40,643 nt of DNA from Streptomyces sp. Isolate_45 (GCF_024721315.2 NZ_JANFAK020000076.1:1-40643), one strand, 5' to 3'. Counted from the stretch's first letter, positions 14,742 to 23,070 are shown. The notes: a model not told the origin generated them from the letters alone. A program made the numbers and translations.

Positions 14742-16163
14742 GTGGCCACCCCCACGCCCACCCGCAAGTTCCTCGGCAGGCTCTCGCTCCCCGAGTCGCG
14801 GTTCGTCGCGAACGCGCTGCGCACCGAGACCGTCGGCGGCGTACTGCTCCTGGTGGCCGCGATCGCCGCCCTCATGTGGGCGAACATCCCCGGAATCTCG
14901 GACAGCTACAACAGCGTCCGCTCCTTCCACATCGGACCCGCCTCCCTCGGCCTGGACCTCTCCCTCCAGCACTGGGCGGCCGACGGCCTGCTCGCGATCT
15001 TCTTCTTCGTCGCCGGCATCGAGCTCAAGCGCGAACTCGTCGCAGGCGACCTCAGCGACGCCAAGGCGGCGGCCCTCCCGGTGATCGCCGCCCTCTGCGG
15101 CATGGCCGTACCCGCCCTGGTCTACGTACTCGTCAACACGCTCGGCAGCGGCTCGATGGACGGCTGGGCGGTCCCCACCGCCACCGACATCGCCTTCGCG
15201 CTCGCCGTCCTCGCGGTCATCGGCACCTCCCTGCCGTCCGCGCTGCGCGCCTTCCTGCTGACCCTCGCCGTCGTCGACGACCTCTTCGCCATCCTGATCA
15301 TCGCCGTGTTCTTCACCAACGAGATCAACTTCCTGGCCCTGGGCGGAGCCGTCGTCGGCCTGGTCCTCTTCTGGTTCCTGCTCCGCACCGGCGTCCGCGG
15401 CTGGTACGTGTACGTCCCGCTCGCCCTGGCGATCTGGGCCCTGATGTACAACAGCGGCGTCCACGCCACCATCGCGGGCGTCGCCATGGGCCTGATGCTC
15501 CGCTGCACCCGCAAGGACGGCGAGGAGCACTCCCCCGGCGAGCACATCGAGCACCTGGTGCGGCCCCTGTCCGCCGGACTGGCCGTCCCCCTCTTCGCCC
15601 TGTTCTCCGCCGGGGTCTCGCTCTCCGACGACTCCATCGCCCAGGTCTTCACCCGCCCCGAGACCCTCGGCGTGGTCCTCGGCCTGGTCGTCGGCAAGAC
15701 GGTCGGCATCTTCGGCGGCACCTGGCTGGCCGCCCGCTTCACCAAGGCCGAGCTGAACGAGGACCTCGCCTGGCCCGACGTGCTCGCCGTGGCCTCGCTC
15801 GCCGGCATCGGGTTCACCGTGTCCCTGCTGATCGGCGAACTCGCCTTCCCCGGGGACGCCGTCCTGATGGACGAGGTCAAGGCCGCGGTCCTCATCGGCT
15901 CCCTCATCGCCGCGATCGTCGCGAGCGTCCTGCTGAAGATGCGCGACCGCAAGTACCGGGCCCTGACCGAGGCCGAGGAGCTCGACGAGGACCTCGACGG
16001 CATCCCGGACATCTACGAACAGGACAAGCCGGACTACCACCTGCGGATGGCGAAGATCTACGAGGAGAAGGCCGCGGAGCACCGCCGCAGGGCCGCCGCG
16101 GCCGCTCCCATCGACTCCGAAGCGGCGGGCGGGTCCAGCGCGGGCGGCAACCGTCCGGCATGA
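14742..16163 (+). CDS. nhaA: Na+/H+ antiporter NhaA
   Basis: A 473-residue NhaA-family secondary transporter exchanging internal Na+ for external protons. It has about 12 membrane segments, beginning ETVGGVLLLVAAIAALMWAN. The diagnostic AVPTATDIAFALAVLAVIG and LTLAVVDDLFAILIIAVFF carry the ion-binding Asp pair, and ELKRELVAGDL and ASLAGIGFTVSLLIGELAF are also typical. It has a charged cytosolic tail of about 70 residues (EELDEDLDGIPDIYEQDKPD) beyond the usual E. coli-type end. I chose GTG at 14742 because GGAGG (14728-14732) sits 9 nt upstream; in-frame ATG starts at 14712 and 14655 lack a ribosome-binding site. It is probably transcribed with the next two genes. Confidence 0.93.
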   Translation: MATPTPTRKFLGRLSLPESRFVANALRTETVGGVLLLVAAIAALMWANIPGISDSYNSVRSFHIGPASLGLDLSLQHWAADGLLAIFFFVAGIELKRELVAGDLSDAKAAALPVIAALCGMAVPALVYVLVNTLGSGSMDGWAVPTATDIAFALAVLAVIGTSLPSALRAFLLTLAVVDDLFAILIIAVFFTNEINFLALGGAVVGLVLFWFLLRTGVRGWYVYVPLALAIWALMYNSGVHATIAGVAMGLMLRCTRKDGEEHSPGEHIEHLVRPLSAGLAVPLFALFSAGVSLSDDSIAQVFTRPETLGVVLGLVVGKTVGIFGGTWLAARFTKAELNEDLAWPDVLAVASLAGIGFTVSLLIGELAFPGDAVLMDEVKAAVLIGSLIAAIVASVLLKMRDRKYRALTEAEELDEDLDGIPDIYEQDKPDYHLRMAKIYEEKAAEHRRRAAAAAPIDSEAAGGSSAGGNRPA

Positions 16164-16217
16164 TCTGTCTGACGACGGAGGACAGCCGCCGGAAGCAGAC
16201 GACAGAGGGAGTCAGAG

Positions 16218-16679
16218 ATGAGCGCAGTGGAGGACCAGGGGACCCCGGGAGCCGAGCGCACGCTCGGCCAGCTGGTCGCCTCGGCCACCGCCGAGATGTC
16301 GGCCCTGGTGCACGACGAGATCGCCCTCGCGAAGGTGGAGATCAAGCAGGACGTCAAGCGCGCGGGCATCGGCAGCGGCGCCGCCATCGTCGCGGGAGTG
16401 CTGCTGCTCTTCTCCCTCCCGGTGGGAAGTTTCGCCGCGGCGTACGGCATCCACAATCTCGGGCTGGGTCTCGCCTGGTCCTTCCTGATCGTCTTCGGCG
16501 CGTTCGTGCTGCTCGCGGCGCTGGTCGGGCTGGTGGCCATGAGGATGCTCAAGAAGATCAAGCCGCCGGTGAAGACCATCGACTCCGTCAAGCAGACCGC
16601 CGCCCTCGTCGGTACCGTCAAGCCGCACCCGCGCCCGGTCAGTGACAACGTCGTGGGTGTGGCACGCTCGACCTCATGA
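16218..16679 (+). CDS. phage-holin-superfamily (Holin-X type) membrane protein
   Basis: A 153-residue protein with an amphipathic helix of about 50 residues (TLGQLVASATAEMSALVHDE, then IALAKVEIKQDVKRAG), two membrane helices (AAIVAGVLLLFSLPVGSFAAAY and AWSFLIVFGAFVLLAALVGLVA) and a basic tail. This is the actinobacterial phage_holin_3_6 / Holin-X family, which is chromosomal and widespread; there is no sign of prophage around it. Function is unknown. It starts 54 nt after nhaA with a GAGGGAG Shine-Dalgarno, and its stop overlaps the next start as ATGA, so the three genes probably form an operon. Confidence 0.8.
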   Translation: MSAVEDQGTPGAERTLGQLVASATAEMSALVHDEIALAKVEIKQDVKRAGIGSGAAIVAGVLLLFSLPVGSFAAAYGIHNLGLGLAWSFLIVFGAFVLLAALVGLVAMRMLKKIKPPVKTIDSVKQTAALVGTVKPHPRPVSDNVVGVARSTS

Positions 16680-17647
16680 CAGCCCCCTCGCCCGACGCCG
16701 GTACCCCGCCCACCGCCGCCACGGCGGTCCGGCTCGACCTGCCCGGAGGGCGGCCGGTGACCCACCGGGACGTCGCGGCGAACGGCGCGAGGTTCCACGT
16801 CGCGGAGGTCGGTGACGGCCCGCTGGTCCTCCTGCTGCACGGGTTCCCGCAGTTCTGGTGGACGTGGCGGCACCAGCTGACCGCCCTCGCCGACGCCGGG
16901 TACCGCGCGGTCGCCATGGACCTGCGCGGCGTCGGCGGCAGCGACCGCACCCCGCGCGGCTACGACCCGGCGAACCTCGCGCTCGACATCACCGGCGTCG
17001 TGCGGTCCCTCGGCGAGCCGGACGCCGCGCTCGTCGGGCACGACCTGGGGGGCTACCTCGCCTGGACGGCGGCCGTGATGCGGCCCAAGCTGGTCCGTCG
17101 CCTGGTCGTCTCCTCGATGCCGCACCCGCGTCGCTGGCGCTCGGCGATGCTGGCCGACTTCGGTCAGACCCGGGCGAGTTCACACATCTGGGGCTTCCAG
17201 CGGCCCTTCATCCCGGAGCGGCAGCTCGTCGCCGACGGCGGGGCCCTCGTCGGGCAGCTGATCCGCGACTGGTCCGGTCCGCGCGTCCAGGAAGACGGCG
17301 CCGACGAGGAGGCCCTCGCCGTGTACCGGCGGGCGATGTGCATCCCGTCGACGGCCCACTGCTCGATCGAGCCGTACCGGTGGATGATGCGGTCGATGGC
17401 CCGTCCGGACGGACTGCAGTTCAACCGGCGGATGAAGCGGCCCGTACGAGTACCGACCCTGCACCTGCACGGCTCCCTCGACCCCGTGATGCGTACGCGC
17501 AGCGCGGCCGGATCCGGCGAGTACGTCGAAGCCCCGTACCGCTGGCGGCTGTTCGACGGACTCGGGCACTTCCCGCACGAGGAGGACCCCGTGGCCTTCT
17601 CGACGGAGCTCGTGAACTGGCTGGGAGATCCCGAACCCGACCGCTGA
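16676..17647 (+). CDS. alpha/beta hydrolase, epoxide hydrolase-like
   Basis: A 323-residue alpha/beta-hydrolase. LLLHGFPQFWWTWRHQL carries the oxyanion-hole HGxP typical of epoxide hydrolases and haloalkane dehalogenases, MDLRGVGGSDRTP follows, the nucleophile elbow is LVGHDLGGYLAW (Asp rather than Ser, as in epoxide hydrolases), the acid lies in LHGSLDPVMR and the catalytic His is in GLGHFPHEEDP. The cap domain lies between. The substrate cannot be told. The ATG at 16676 overlaps the upstream stop as ATGA. The presence of an Asp nucleophile makes an esterase less likely. Confidence 0.85.
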   Translation: MTAPSPDAGTPPTAATAVRLDLPGGRPVTHRDVAANGARFHVAEVGDGPLVLLLHGFPQFWWTWRHQLTALADAGYRAVAMDLRGVGGSDRTPRGYDPANLALDITGVVRSLGEPDAALVGHDLGGYLAWTAAVMRPKLVRRLVVSSMPHPRRWRSAMLADFGQTRASSHIWGFQRPFIPERQLVADGGALVGQLIRDWSGPRVQEDGADEEALAVYRRAMCIPSTAHCSIEPYRWMMRSMARPDGLQFNRRMKRPVRVPTLHLHGSLDPVMRTRSAAGSGEYVEAPYRWRLFDGLGHFPHEEDPVAFSTELVNWLGDPEPDR

Positions 17648-17750
17648 TCGGCGCTCGCGCACATCGGCGTTCGGACCGACGGCCCTTGACGGAACGTCCG
17701 GTACCGGTGACGGGCCGACAGACGATTCGTATGCCTGTCTTACGAGCATT

Positions 17751-17779
17751 CAATTGCCCGGCGCATAGGCCAATTGGCC
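17751..17779. repeat. two CAATTG palindromes 20 bp apart
   Basis: CAATTG at 17751-17756 and again at 17771-17776; the second lies within the 12-bp palindrome GGCCAATTGGCC (17768-17779). A spacing of 20 bp puts the sites on the same DNA face, as for a regulator binding twice. It lies in a 440-nt stretch (17648-18087) between the hydrolase and protease genes that otherwise holds only the small candidate gene at 17827 and a terminator. Confidence 0.35.
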
Positions 17780-17826
17780 GCCCCGTACGGGATTACCGAC
17801 CTTGGGCCCCGGGCACAGCTCGTTGT

Positions 17827-18000
17827 ATGGGCTGGACGCACGACTACGGTGACACCGCACGCGAACGCCGCTCGGCCACAGCGCCGGGCGATCACGACAG
17901 GACCGGCCGGGACGTTCACGATCCCCGGCTCGGAATCCCACGCATCCTGCGCCGCCGGGCCCGATGGGTCTCGGCCAGGCTGCGCCACCCGCGCATGTAG
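17827..18000 (+). CDS. candidate 57-residue basic protein
   Basis: The reading frame MGWTHDYGDTARERRSAT... ends ARWVSARLRHPRM and is Arg/Asp-rich, with no membrane segment or known motif. About 82% of third codon positions are G or C, below the neighbours but above chance for a non-coding frame. No clear Shine-Dalgarno precedes it. A terminator hairpin begins 31 nt after its stop, which supports a transcript ending here. I do not recognise a family. It may be a real small Streptomyces protein, or the same bases may simply be intergenic. Confidence 0.35.
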   Translation: MGWTHDYGDTARERRSATAPGDHDRTGRDVHDPRLGIPRILRRRARWVSARLRHPRM

Positions 18001-18030
18001 AGACGGCGCCGGGACACCGCGAACCCAACA

Positions 18031-18055
18031 GGGGCACCGCGCTCGGCGGTGCCCC
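18031..18055. terminator. bidirectional hairpin terminator
   Basis: 10-bp perfect stem GGGGCACCGC (18031-18040) with GCGGTGCCCC (18046-18055) and a 5-nt loop, placed between plus-strand genes and the minus-strand protease. Confidence 0.8.
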
Positions 18056-18087
18056 CTCACACGTCCTCGCACATCGGACGGCGGCTG

Positions 18088-19290
18088 CTACAGGGCGCAG
18101 CCCTGGCTGTCGGCCCGCCGGTCGGCGGTCTTGCCGATGCGGATGTCATCGCGGATCTCGTCCGCCGTCAGCGCGTACCCGGTGTTCGGGTCGTCGAGCG
18201 ACTTCGCGAAGACGACCCCGTACACCTTGCCGTCGGGCGTGAGCAGCGGGCCGCCGGAGTTGCCCTGACGCACGGTCGCGTAGAGCGAGTAGACGTCGCG
18301 CTGGACGGTGCCCCGGTGGTAGATGTCCGGGCCGTTGGCGTTGATCCGGCCGCGGACGCGGGCCGCGCGGACGTCGTACGCGCCGTTCTCCGGGAAGCCG
18401 GCGACGATGGCGTCGCTGCCGCTCGCCGCGTCCTTGTCGGCGAACTCCAGTACCGGCGCCTTCAGCTTGGGCACGTCCAGGACGGCGATGTCGCGCTCCC
18501 AGTCGTAGAGCACGACCTTGCCGTCGTAGAGCTTGCCCTCGCCGCCGACCTGGACGGTCGGCTCGCCGACGCCGCCGACGACGTGCGCGTTCGTCATCAC
18601 CTTGCCGGGGGCGAAGACGAAGCCGGTGCCCTCCAGGACCTTGCTGCAACTGGGCGCGGTCCCGACGACCTTCACGATCGAGAGCTTCGCCTGCTCGGCC
18701 ACGCCGCTGCTGGCCAGGTCCGGGTCGGGTGCCTTGACCTCGGTGATCGGCTCGTTCGAGAACGGGCTGAAGACCTGCGGGAAGCCGTTGCGGGCGAGGG
18801 TGGTGCTGAAGTCCGAGAACCAGGTGTTCGCCTGGGCGGGGAGCACCTCCGACACGCCGAGGAGGATCTTGGAGTTGCGGACCTCCTTGCCCAGCGTGGG
18901 CAGTGAGGTGCCGGCGAGCAGCAGCCCGATCAGCCAGGCCACCAACAGCATCGCGACGACGTTGACCAGCGCGCCGCCGGTCGCGTCGACGGCGCGGGCC
19001 GGTGACCAGGTGATGTGGCGTCTGAGCCGGTTCCCGAGATGGGTGGTCAGGGCCTGGCCGATGGAGGCACAGATGATGATCACGACAACGGCGATGACGA
19101 CGACGGTCGTGGTCACCTGGCTGCCGTTGTCGGTCACCCGGTCCCAGATCAGGGGCAGCAGGGACACGGCGATGAGACCACCGCCGAGGAAGCCGATCAC
19201 CGACAGGATGCCGACGACGAACCCCTGGCGGTAGCCGACGATCGCGAACCACACGGCGGCGAGCAGCAACAGGATGTCCAGCACGTTCAC
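18088..19290 (-). CDS. MarP-like membrane serine protease (CvpA domain + trypsin-like)
   Basis: A 400-residue protein. Residues 1-170 are a CvpA/colicin V production-like domain with four membrane helices (NVLDILLLLAAVWFAIVGY, FVVGILSVIGFLGGGLIAV, TTTVVVIAVVVIIICASIG, LVNVVAMLLVAWLIGLLLAG). The extracytoplasmic part is a chymotrypsin-like protease with His in VMTNAHVVGG, Asp in ERDIAVLDV and Ser in VRQGNSGGPLL; the triad is complete. The M. tuberculosis relative MarP (Rv3671c) is needed for acid resistance and acts in the periplasm. I favour GTG 19290 (NVLDILLL), the family's usual start; GTG 19311 overlaps the NUDIX stop by 8 nt and neither has a good Shine-Dalgarno. It is downstream of, and probably cotranscribed with, the NUDIX gene. 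Confidence 0.88.
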   Translation of the reverse strand: MNVLDILLLLAAVWFAIVGYRQGFVVGILSVIGFLGGGLIAVSLLPLIWDRVTDNGSQVTTTVVVIAVVVIIICASIGQALTTHLGNRLRRHITWSPARAVDATGGALVNVVAMLLVAWLIGLLLAGTSLPTLGKEVRNSKILLGVSEVLPAQANTWFSDFSTTLARNGFPQVFSPFSNEPITEVKAPDPDLASSGVAEQAKLSIVKVVGTAPSCSKVLEGTGFVFAPGKVMTNAHVVGGVGEPTVQVGGEGKLYDGKVVLYDWERDIAVLDVPKLKAPVLEFADKDAASGSDAIVAGFPENGAYDVRAARVRGRINANGPDIYHRGTVQRDVYSLYATVRQGNSGGPLLTPDGKVYGVVFAKSLDDPNTGYALTADEIRDDIRIGKTADRRADSQGCAL

Positions 19291-19303
19291 GTGGGCCACC
19301 GTC

Positions 19304-20020
19304 TCACGCACGCCAGTCGAGCGGGACGTGACGTGAGCGGTCCCACGGCAGCTCCCAGCCCGCGAAGTGCAGGATCCGGTCGATCACCCCGGCGGTGAAG
19401 CCCCAGACCAGGGCCGATTCCACCAGGAACGCGGGGCCCTGGTGGCCGCCCGGGTGCACCACGGTGACCCGGTGCTCGGGGTTCGTGAGATCCGCCACGG
19501 GCACCGTGAACACCCGGGCCGTCTCCGCCGGGTCCACCGCGCCGACCGGGGAGGGCTCGCGCCACCAGCCCAGAACCGGGCTCACCACGAACTCGCTGAC
19601 CGGGATGTAGAGCCGGGGCAGCACCCCGAACAGCTGGACCCCGGACGGATCGAGGCCGGTCTCCTCGACGGCCTCGCGCAGCGCGGCGCGCAGCGGGCCG
19701 GTGGTGTGGGGGTCGCCGTCCTCCGGGTCCAGGGCGCCGCCCGGGAAGGAGGGCTGGCCCGCGTGCGAACGCAGCGTGCCGGCGCGCTCCTGGAGCAGCA
19801 GCTCCGGGCCGCGCGGGCCCTCGCCGAAGAGGATCAGCACGGCGGACTGGCGGCCCCTGCCGTCCTCGGGGGGCAGGAAGCGGCTGAGCTGGCGCGGCTG
19901 CACGGTCCGGGCCGCCGCCGCCACGGGGTCGAGCCAGGCGGGCAGGCCGGTGGTCGTGAGGGTCAGGCCCTCGCGGGCGGCCGGGGCCGCCGTGGTCTCG
20001 TCCCGTGTCCCGCGCGTCAT
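19304..20020 (-). CDS. NUDIX hydrolase, CoA pyrophosphatase-like
   Basis: A 238-residue NUDIX enzyme. The central domain has QERAGTLRSHAGQPSFPGGALD followed by LRAALREAVEETGLDPSGV; together these give the Nudix box G-x5-E-x7-REUxEExGU with a few extra residues (DPHTTGP) as in CoA-type family members. The preceding S-H-A-G-Q-x-x-F-P-G-G segment is typical of CoA and acyl-CoA pyrophosphatases (Rv3672c, next to marP in mycobacteria). It may trim CoA species. The ATG at 20020 follows AGGGG; GTG 20026 is the alternative. The 3' end abuts or overlaps marP, so the two are likely one transcript. Confidence 0.85.
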   Translation of the reverse strand: MTRGTRDETTAAPAAREGLTLTTTGLPAWLDPVAAAARTVQPRQLSRFLPPEDGRGRQSAVLILFGEGPRGPELLLQERAGTLRSHAGQPSFPGGALDPEDGDPHTTGPLRAALREAVEETGLDPSGVQLFGVLPRLYIPVSEFVVSPVLGWWREPSPVGAVDPAETARVFTVPVADLTNPEHRVTVVHPGGHQGPAFLVESALVWGFTAGVIDRILHFAGWELPWDRSRHVPLDWRA

Positions 20021-20149
20021 AGGCACCCCTGTCCGTGTTCTCCCACACCGCTGAACGCGGTCCGGGTACCGATTCGTTCCGCGAATCCCCGTACGGCGGT
20101 ACGAGGGCCGGCGGAGCTCCCGCTGCCTCCGTACCCGTCACACCGGCGC

Positions 20150-21091
20150 TCAGGCCTCCGTACGGGCCCCCAGCGGCGGCGCCGGGAGGCCCGGGTAGTC
20201 CGGGGGCGGGGTCAGGCGCTGGCCGGGCCGGCCGCCCTTCTCGTACTTCAGCAGCTCCCTGGCCTTCTCCGGGTCCGTCTCGCCCTCTCCGTAGGCGGGG
20301 CAGAGCGGGGCGATGGGGCAGGCGCCGCAGGCGGGCCTGCGGGAGTGGCAGATGCGGCGCCCGTGGAAGACGACCCGGTGCGAGAGCATCGTCCACTCGC
20401 TCTTGGGGAAGATCGCGCAGATCTCGGCCTCGACCTTCTCCGGGTCCTGCTGCTCGGTCCACTTGAAGCGGCGCACCAGCCGTCCGAAGTGGGTGTCGAC
20501 GGTGATCCCGGGGACTCCGAAGGCGTTGCCGAGGACCACGTTCGCCGTCTTGCGGCCGACTCCGGGAAGGGTGACGAGGTCTTCGAGGCGGCCGGGCACC
20601 TCACCGCCGAAGTTGTCCCGCAGGGCCTGGGAGAGGCCGAGGAGGGACTTCGACTTCGCCCGGAAGAACCCGGTCGGCCGGATGATCTCCTCCAGGTCCT
20701 CGGGCGCGGCGGCCGCCATGTCCTCGGGCGTGGGATAGGCGGCGAAGAGGGCAGGCGTCGTCTGGTTCACCCGCAGGTCGGTGGTCTGCGCGGACAGCAC
20801 GGTGGCGACCAGCAGCTCGAACGGATTGCGGAAGTCGAGCTCCGGATGGGCGTACGGGTACACCTCGGCCAGTTCCCGGTTGATGCGGCGGGCCCGCCGG
20901 ACCATCGCCAGGTGGGATTCCGGCTTCGCGGCGGCCACCGGCCTCGGTTTCTTGGCCGAAGCTTTGCCCTGGGGGGCGGGTGGGGCCTTCCTGGGCGGCG
21001 CCACGGGGGCTTGTTCGCCCACGGCTGAATTCTGGGTCGCCGTCACTCCTGCGGACCCCTTGGCCTGTGCTCTCACCGGCTTATTGGACAC
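20150..21091 (-). CDS. nth: endonuclease III
   Basis: A 313-residue DNA glycosylase/AP lyase for oxidised pyrimidines. A disordered Ala/Pro/Lys-rich head of about 60 residues precedes the core. Core motifs are NPFELLVATVLSAQTTD, the helix-hairpin-helix LVTLPGVGRKTANVVLG (catalytic Lys), VDTHFGRLVRRF (catalytic Asp) and the 4Fe-4S loop C-x6-C-x2-C-x5-C (CHSRRPACGACPIAPLC). All catalytic residues are present. The GTG at 21091 is 6 nt after a TAGGCT box, so the mRNA is probably leaderless; no Shine-Dalgarno is seen. It is divergent from crp, as in mycobacteria (Rv3674c-Rv3676). Confidence 0.93.
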   Translation of the reverse strand: MSNKPVRAQAKGSAGVTATQNSAVGEQAPVAPPRKAPPAPQGKASAKKPRPVAAAKPESHLAMVRRARRINRELAEVYPYAHPELDFRNPFELLVATVLSAQTTDLRVNQTTPALFAAYPTPEDMAAAAPEDLEEIIRPTGFFRAKSKSLLGLSQALRDNFGGEVPGRLEDLVTLPGVGRKTANVVLGNAFGVPGITVDTHFGRLVRRFKWTEQQDPEKVEAEICAIFPKSEWTMLSHRVVFHGRRICHSRRPACGACPIAPLCPAYGEGETDPEKARELLKYEKGGRPGQRLTPPPDYPGLPAPPLGARTEA

Positions 21092-21097
21092 CCGGCC

Positions 21098-21103
21098 AGC
21101 CTA
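21098..21103 (-). promoter_or_regulatory. -10 box of leaderless nth
   Basis: TAGGCT on the minus strand, then exactly 6 nt, then GTG at 21091. Confidence 0.5.
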
Positions 21104-21193
21104 AGGGCGGGCGCCGACACCCGCCCGGACCTCAGGTAACACCACTTCGATTGGTCCCTCGCCGCACAGCACGGCCGTCCGTCCGGCATCCTT

Positions 21194-21207
21194 GTGATTG
21201 ATCGCAC
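21194..21207. promoter_or_regulatory. putative Crp operator between nth and crp
   Basis: GTGATTGATCGCAC has half-sites GTG and CAC eight bases apart, close to the Streptomyces Crp pattern GTG-N6-GNCAC (one mismatch); with flanking bases the left arm is a perfect TGTGA. It lies 64 nt upstream of the crp start, suggesting autoregulation and possibly control of nth. Confidence 0.5.
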
Positions 21208-21270
21208 TGTTTGAGCCGTCCGGCAAAATGGGGAGCGGTCCCCAGGCTGGTCGACATAGGAGAGAGACTC

Positions 21271-21945
21271 GTGGACGACGTTCTGCGGCGCGCCCCGCTC
21301 TTCGCGGCGCTCGATGACGAGCAGGCCGCGGAGCTCCGCGCCTCCATGGGCGAGGTGACCCTCGCACGCGGTGACGCCCTGTTCCACGAGGGCGACCCCG
21401 GTGACCGGCTGTACGTGGTGACCGAGGGCAAGGTGAAGCTGCACCGCACCTCCCCCGACGGCCGCGAGAACATGCTGGCCGTCCTCGGCCCCGGCGAGCT
21501 GATCGGCGAGCTGTCGCTCTTCGACCCGGGCCCGCGCACCGCCACCGCCACCGCGCTGACCGAGGTCAAGCTCCTCGGCCTGGGCCACGGTGACCTCCAG
21601 CCGTGGCTGAACGCCCGGCCCGAGGTCGCGACCGCGCTGCTGCGCGCCGTCGCCCGGCGCCTGCGCAAGACCAACGACCAGATGTCCGACCTGGTCTTCT
21701 CCGACGTTCCGGGCCGCGTGGCCCGCGCGCTCCTCGACCTGTCGCGCCGCTTCGGCGTGCAGTCCGAGGAGGGCATCCACGTCGTCCACGACCTCACGCA
21801 GGAAGAGCTCGCGCAGCTCGTCGGCGCCTCCCGCGAGACCGTGAACAAGGCCCTGGCCGACTTCGCGGGCCGCGGCTGGCTCCGCCTGGAGGCCCGCGCC
21901 GTGATCCTGCTGGACGTGGAGCGGCTCGCCAAGCGCTCGCGCTGA
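21271..21945 (+). CDS. crp: Crp/Fnr-family transcription regulator
   Basis: A 224-residue regulator, the usual Streptomyces Crp length. Residues 1-120 are a cyclic-nucleotide-binding beta-roll (LFHEGDPGDRLYVVTEGKV, then GELIGELSLFDPGPRTATATA, the phosphate-binding cassette). A dimerisation helix follows, then the winged helix with LTQEELAQLVGASRETVNKALADF as recognition element. It is known in Streptomyces to bind cAMP and to affect germination, growth and antibiotic production. I chose GTG at 21271, preceded by AGGAGAGAG; the longer in-frame start at 21211 has no ribosome-binding site. A terminator follows directly. Confidence 0.95.
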   Translation: MDDVLRRAPLFAALDDEQAAELRASMGEVTLARGDALFHEGDPGDRLYVVTEGKVKLHRTSPDGRENMLAVLGPGELIGELSLFDPGPRTATATALTEVKLLGLGHGDLQPWLNARPEVATALLRAVARRLRKTNDQMSDLVFSDVPGRVARALLDLSRRFGVQSEEGIHVVHDLTQEELAQLVGASRETVNKALADFAGRGWLRLEARAVILLDVERLAKRSR

Positions 21946-21975
21946 CGCACCGCGCCGCGCACCGCGGCAGTCGTC

Positions 21976-22013
21976 GTGAAGGGGTCCTGCCCGGCCGGGC
22001 GGGGCCCCTTCAC
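21976..22013 (+). terminator. terminator of crp
   Basis: 12-bp stem 21976-21987 with 22002-22013 (GTGAAGGGG/CCCCTTCAC core, one G-U pair), 14-nt loop, 30 nt after the stop. Confidence 0.8.
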
Positions 22014-22125
22014 GCGTTCGGACGTACGCGGCGGGCCCGTGTGACCGCCGGCCCCGCAGGAGCGCACAGGACGGGAGCGCGGGACGGCTCCGGGCAAACG
22101 TGTCGGACACCGGCCGACGGAAGGG

Positions 22126-22131
22126 CAGAGT
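22126..22131 (+). promoter_or_regulatory. -10 box of leaderless nucleotidyltransferase gene
   Basis: CAGAGT (xAnnnT), 6 nt, then ATG at 22138. The first base deviates from the TAnnnT form, so it is tentative. Confidence 0.35.
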
Positions 22132-22137
22132 GGGGTC

Positions 22138-22941
22138 ATGGAGCACAGAGGGCTGGACGCGGACGGCTACTTCGAGCGGGAGGGCTCGCTGGGCCGGGTG
22201 CAGCCCGAGTTCACCGCCCTCGTCGCGGCCACCCGCCGCCGGATCGCCGAGGCGTACGGGCGCCGGCTGCACAGCGCCTACCTGTACGGGTCCGTACCGC
22301 GCGGCACGGCCCGCCCGGGGCGCTCGGACCTCGACCTGCTGATCGCCCTGCACCGGGAGCCGACCGACGACGACCGGGACACCGCCGAGGTGCTGGGGCG
22401 CGGGCTCGACGAGGAGTTCGGCGAGATCGACGGCGTCGGCATCCTGCTGTTCGGCAAGGACCGCCTGCTGAGCGATCGGGAACGTTACGACCTGGGGTGG
22501 TTCCTCGCCTGCCTGTGCACCCCGCTGCTCGGGGCCGACCTGGCCGAGCACCTGCCCCGGTACCGTCCGGACGCCCTGCTGGCCCGCGAGCTGAACGGCG
22601 ACCTGGCCACCCTGCTCCCCCAATGGCGCAGCCGGGCCGAGGACGCCTCCACGCCCGCCGAGTACCGCAGGATGAATCGTTTCTTCTCCCGGCACCTGGT
22701 GCGCACCGCGTTCACCCTGGTGATGCCCCGGTGGGGCGGCTGGAGCAGCGACCTGCGCGAGTCCGCGGAGGTTTTCGGCCACTACTACCCCGAGCGCGCC
22801 GCACAGCTGCGGGAGGCCGCGGAGGTGGCCCTGGAGCCCGTCGGGGACCCGGCCGTGGCGCGCCGGTACGTGGAGGACCTGGGCCCGTGGCTCGCGGACG
22901 AGTACACGGCCCGGCTCGGCACGAAATCGCCCCGGCCCTGA
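22138..22941 (+). CDS. nucleotidyltransferase-domain protein (aminoglycoside adenylyltransferase-like fold)
   Basis: A 267-residue protein with an N-terminal polymerase-beta-type nucleotidyltransferase motif, SAYLYGSVPRGTARPGRSDL followed by DLLIAL: the GS of the nucleotide loop and the two metal-binding Asp are present. The C-terminal half is helical (ANT-like). Relatives include aminoglycoside nucleotidyltransferases and MNT-type antitoxins; the length and helical C-domain favour the former fold, but no resistance role can be claimed. It is a single gene between terminators. The stop codon lies in an 11-bp tandem repeat. Confidence 0.75.
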   Translation: MEHRGLDADGYFEREGSLGRVQPEFTALVAATRRRIAEAYGRRLHSAYLYGSVPRGTARPGRSDLDLLIALHREPTDDDRDTAEVLGRGLDEEFGEIDGVGILLFGKDRLLSDRERYDLGWFLACLCTPLLGADLAEHLPRYRPDALLARELNGDLATLLPQWRSRAEDASTPAEYRRMNRFFSRHLVRTAFTLVMPRWGGWSSDLRESAEVFGHYYPERAAQLREAAEVALEPVGDPAVARRYVEDLGPWLADEYTARLGTKSPRP

Positions 22942-22968
22942 GGCGTCCCTGAGGCCTCCCTGAGGCGC
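22936..22968. repeat. three tandem 11-bp repeats over a stop codon
   Basis: CCCTGAGGCGT, CCCTGAGGCCT and CCCTGAGGCGC follow one another. The TGA of the first unit is the stop codon of the nucleotidyltransferase gene. Confidence 0.6.
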
Positions 22969-23070
22969 GGTGGGCGTCGGACCGGCGCGGGGGCATCGGG
23001 GCACCCCCGGGCCCGCTGCGCGAGGTGCGGGGGCCTCGGGCGCGCGGCGCCGGCGTGGCGCCGGGGCCCC

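Noticed and set aside
16218..16679. Holin-family protein as sign of a prophage
   Set aside because: This actinobacterial family is a normal chromosomal gene and no phage genes, integrase or lysin are near.
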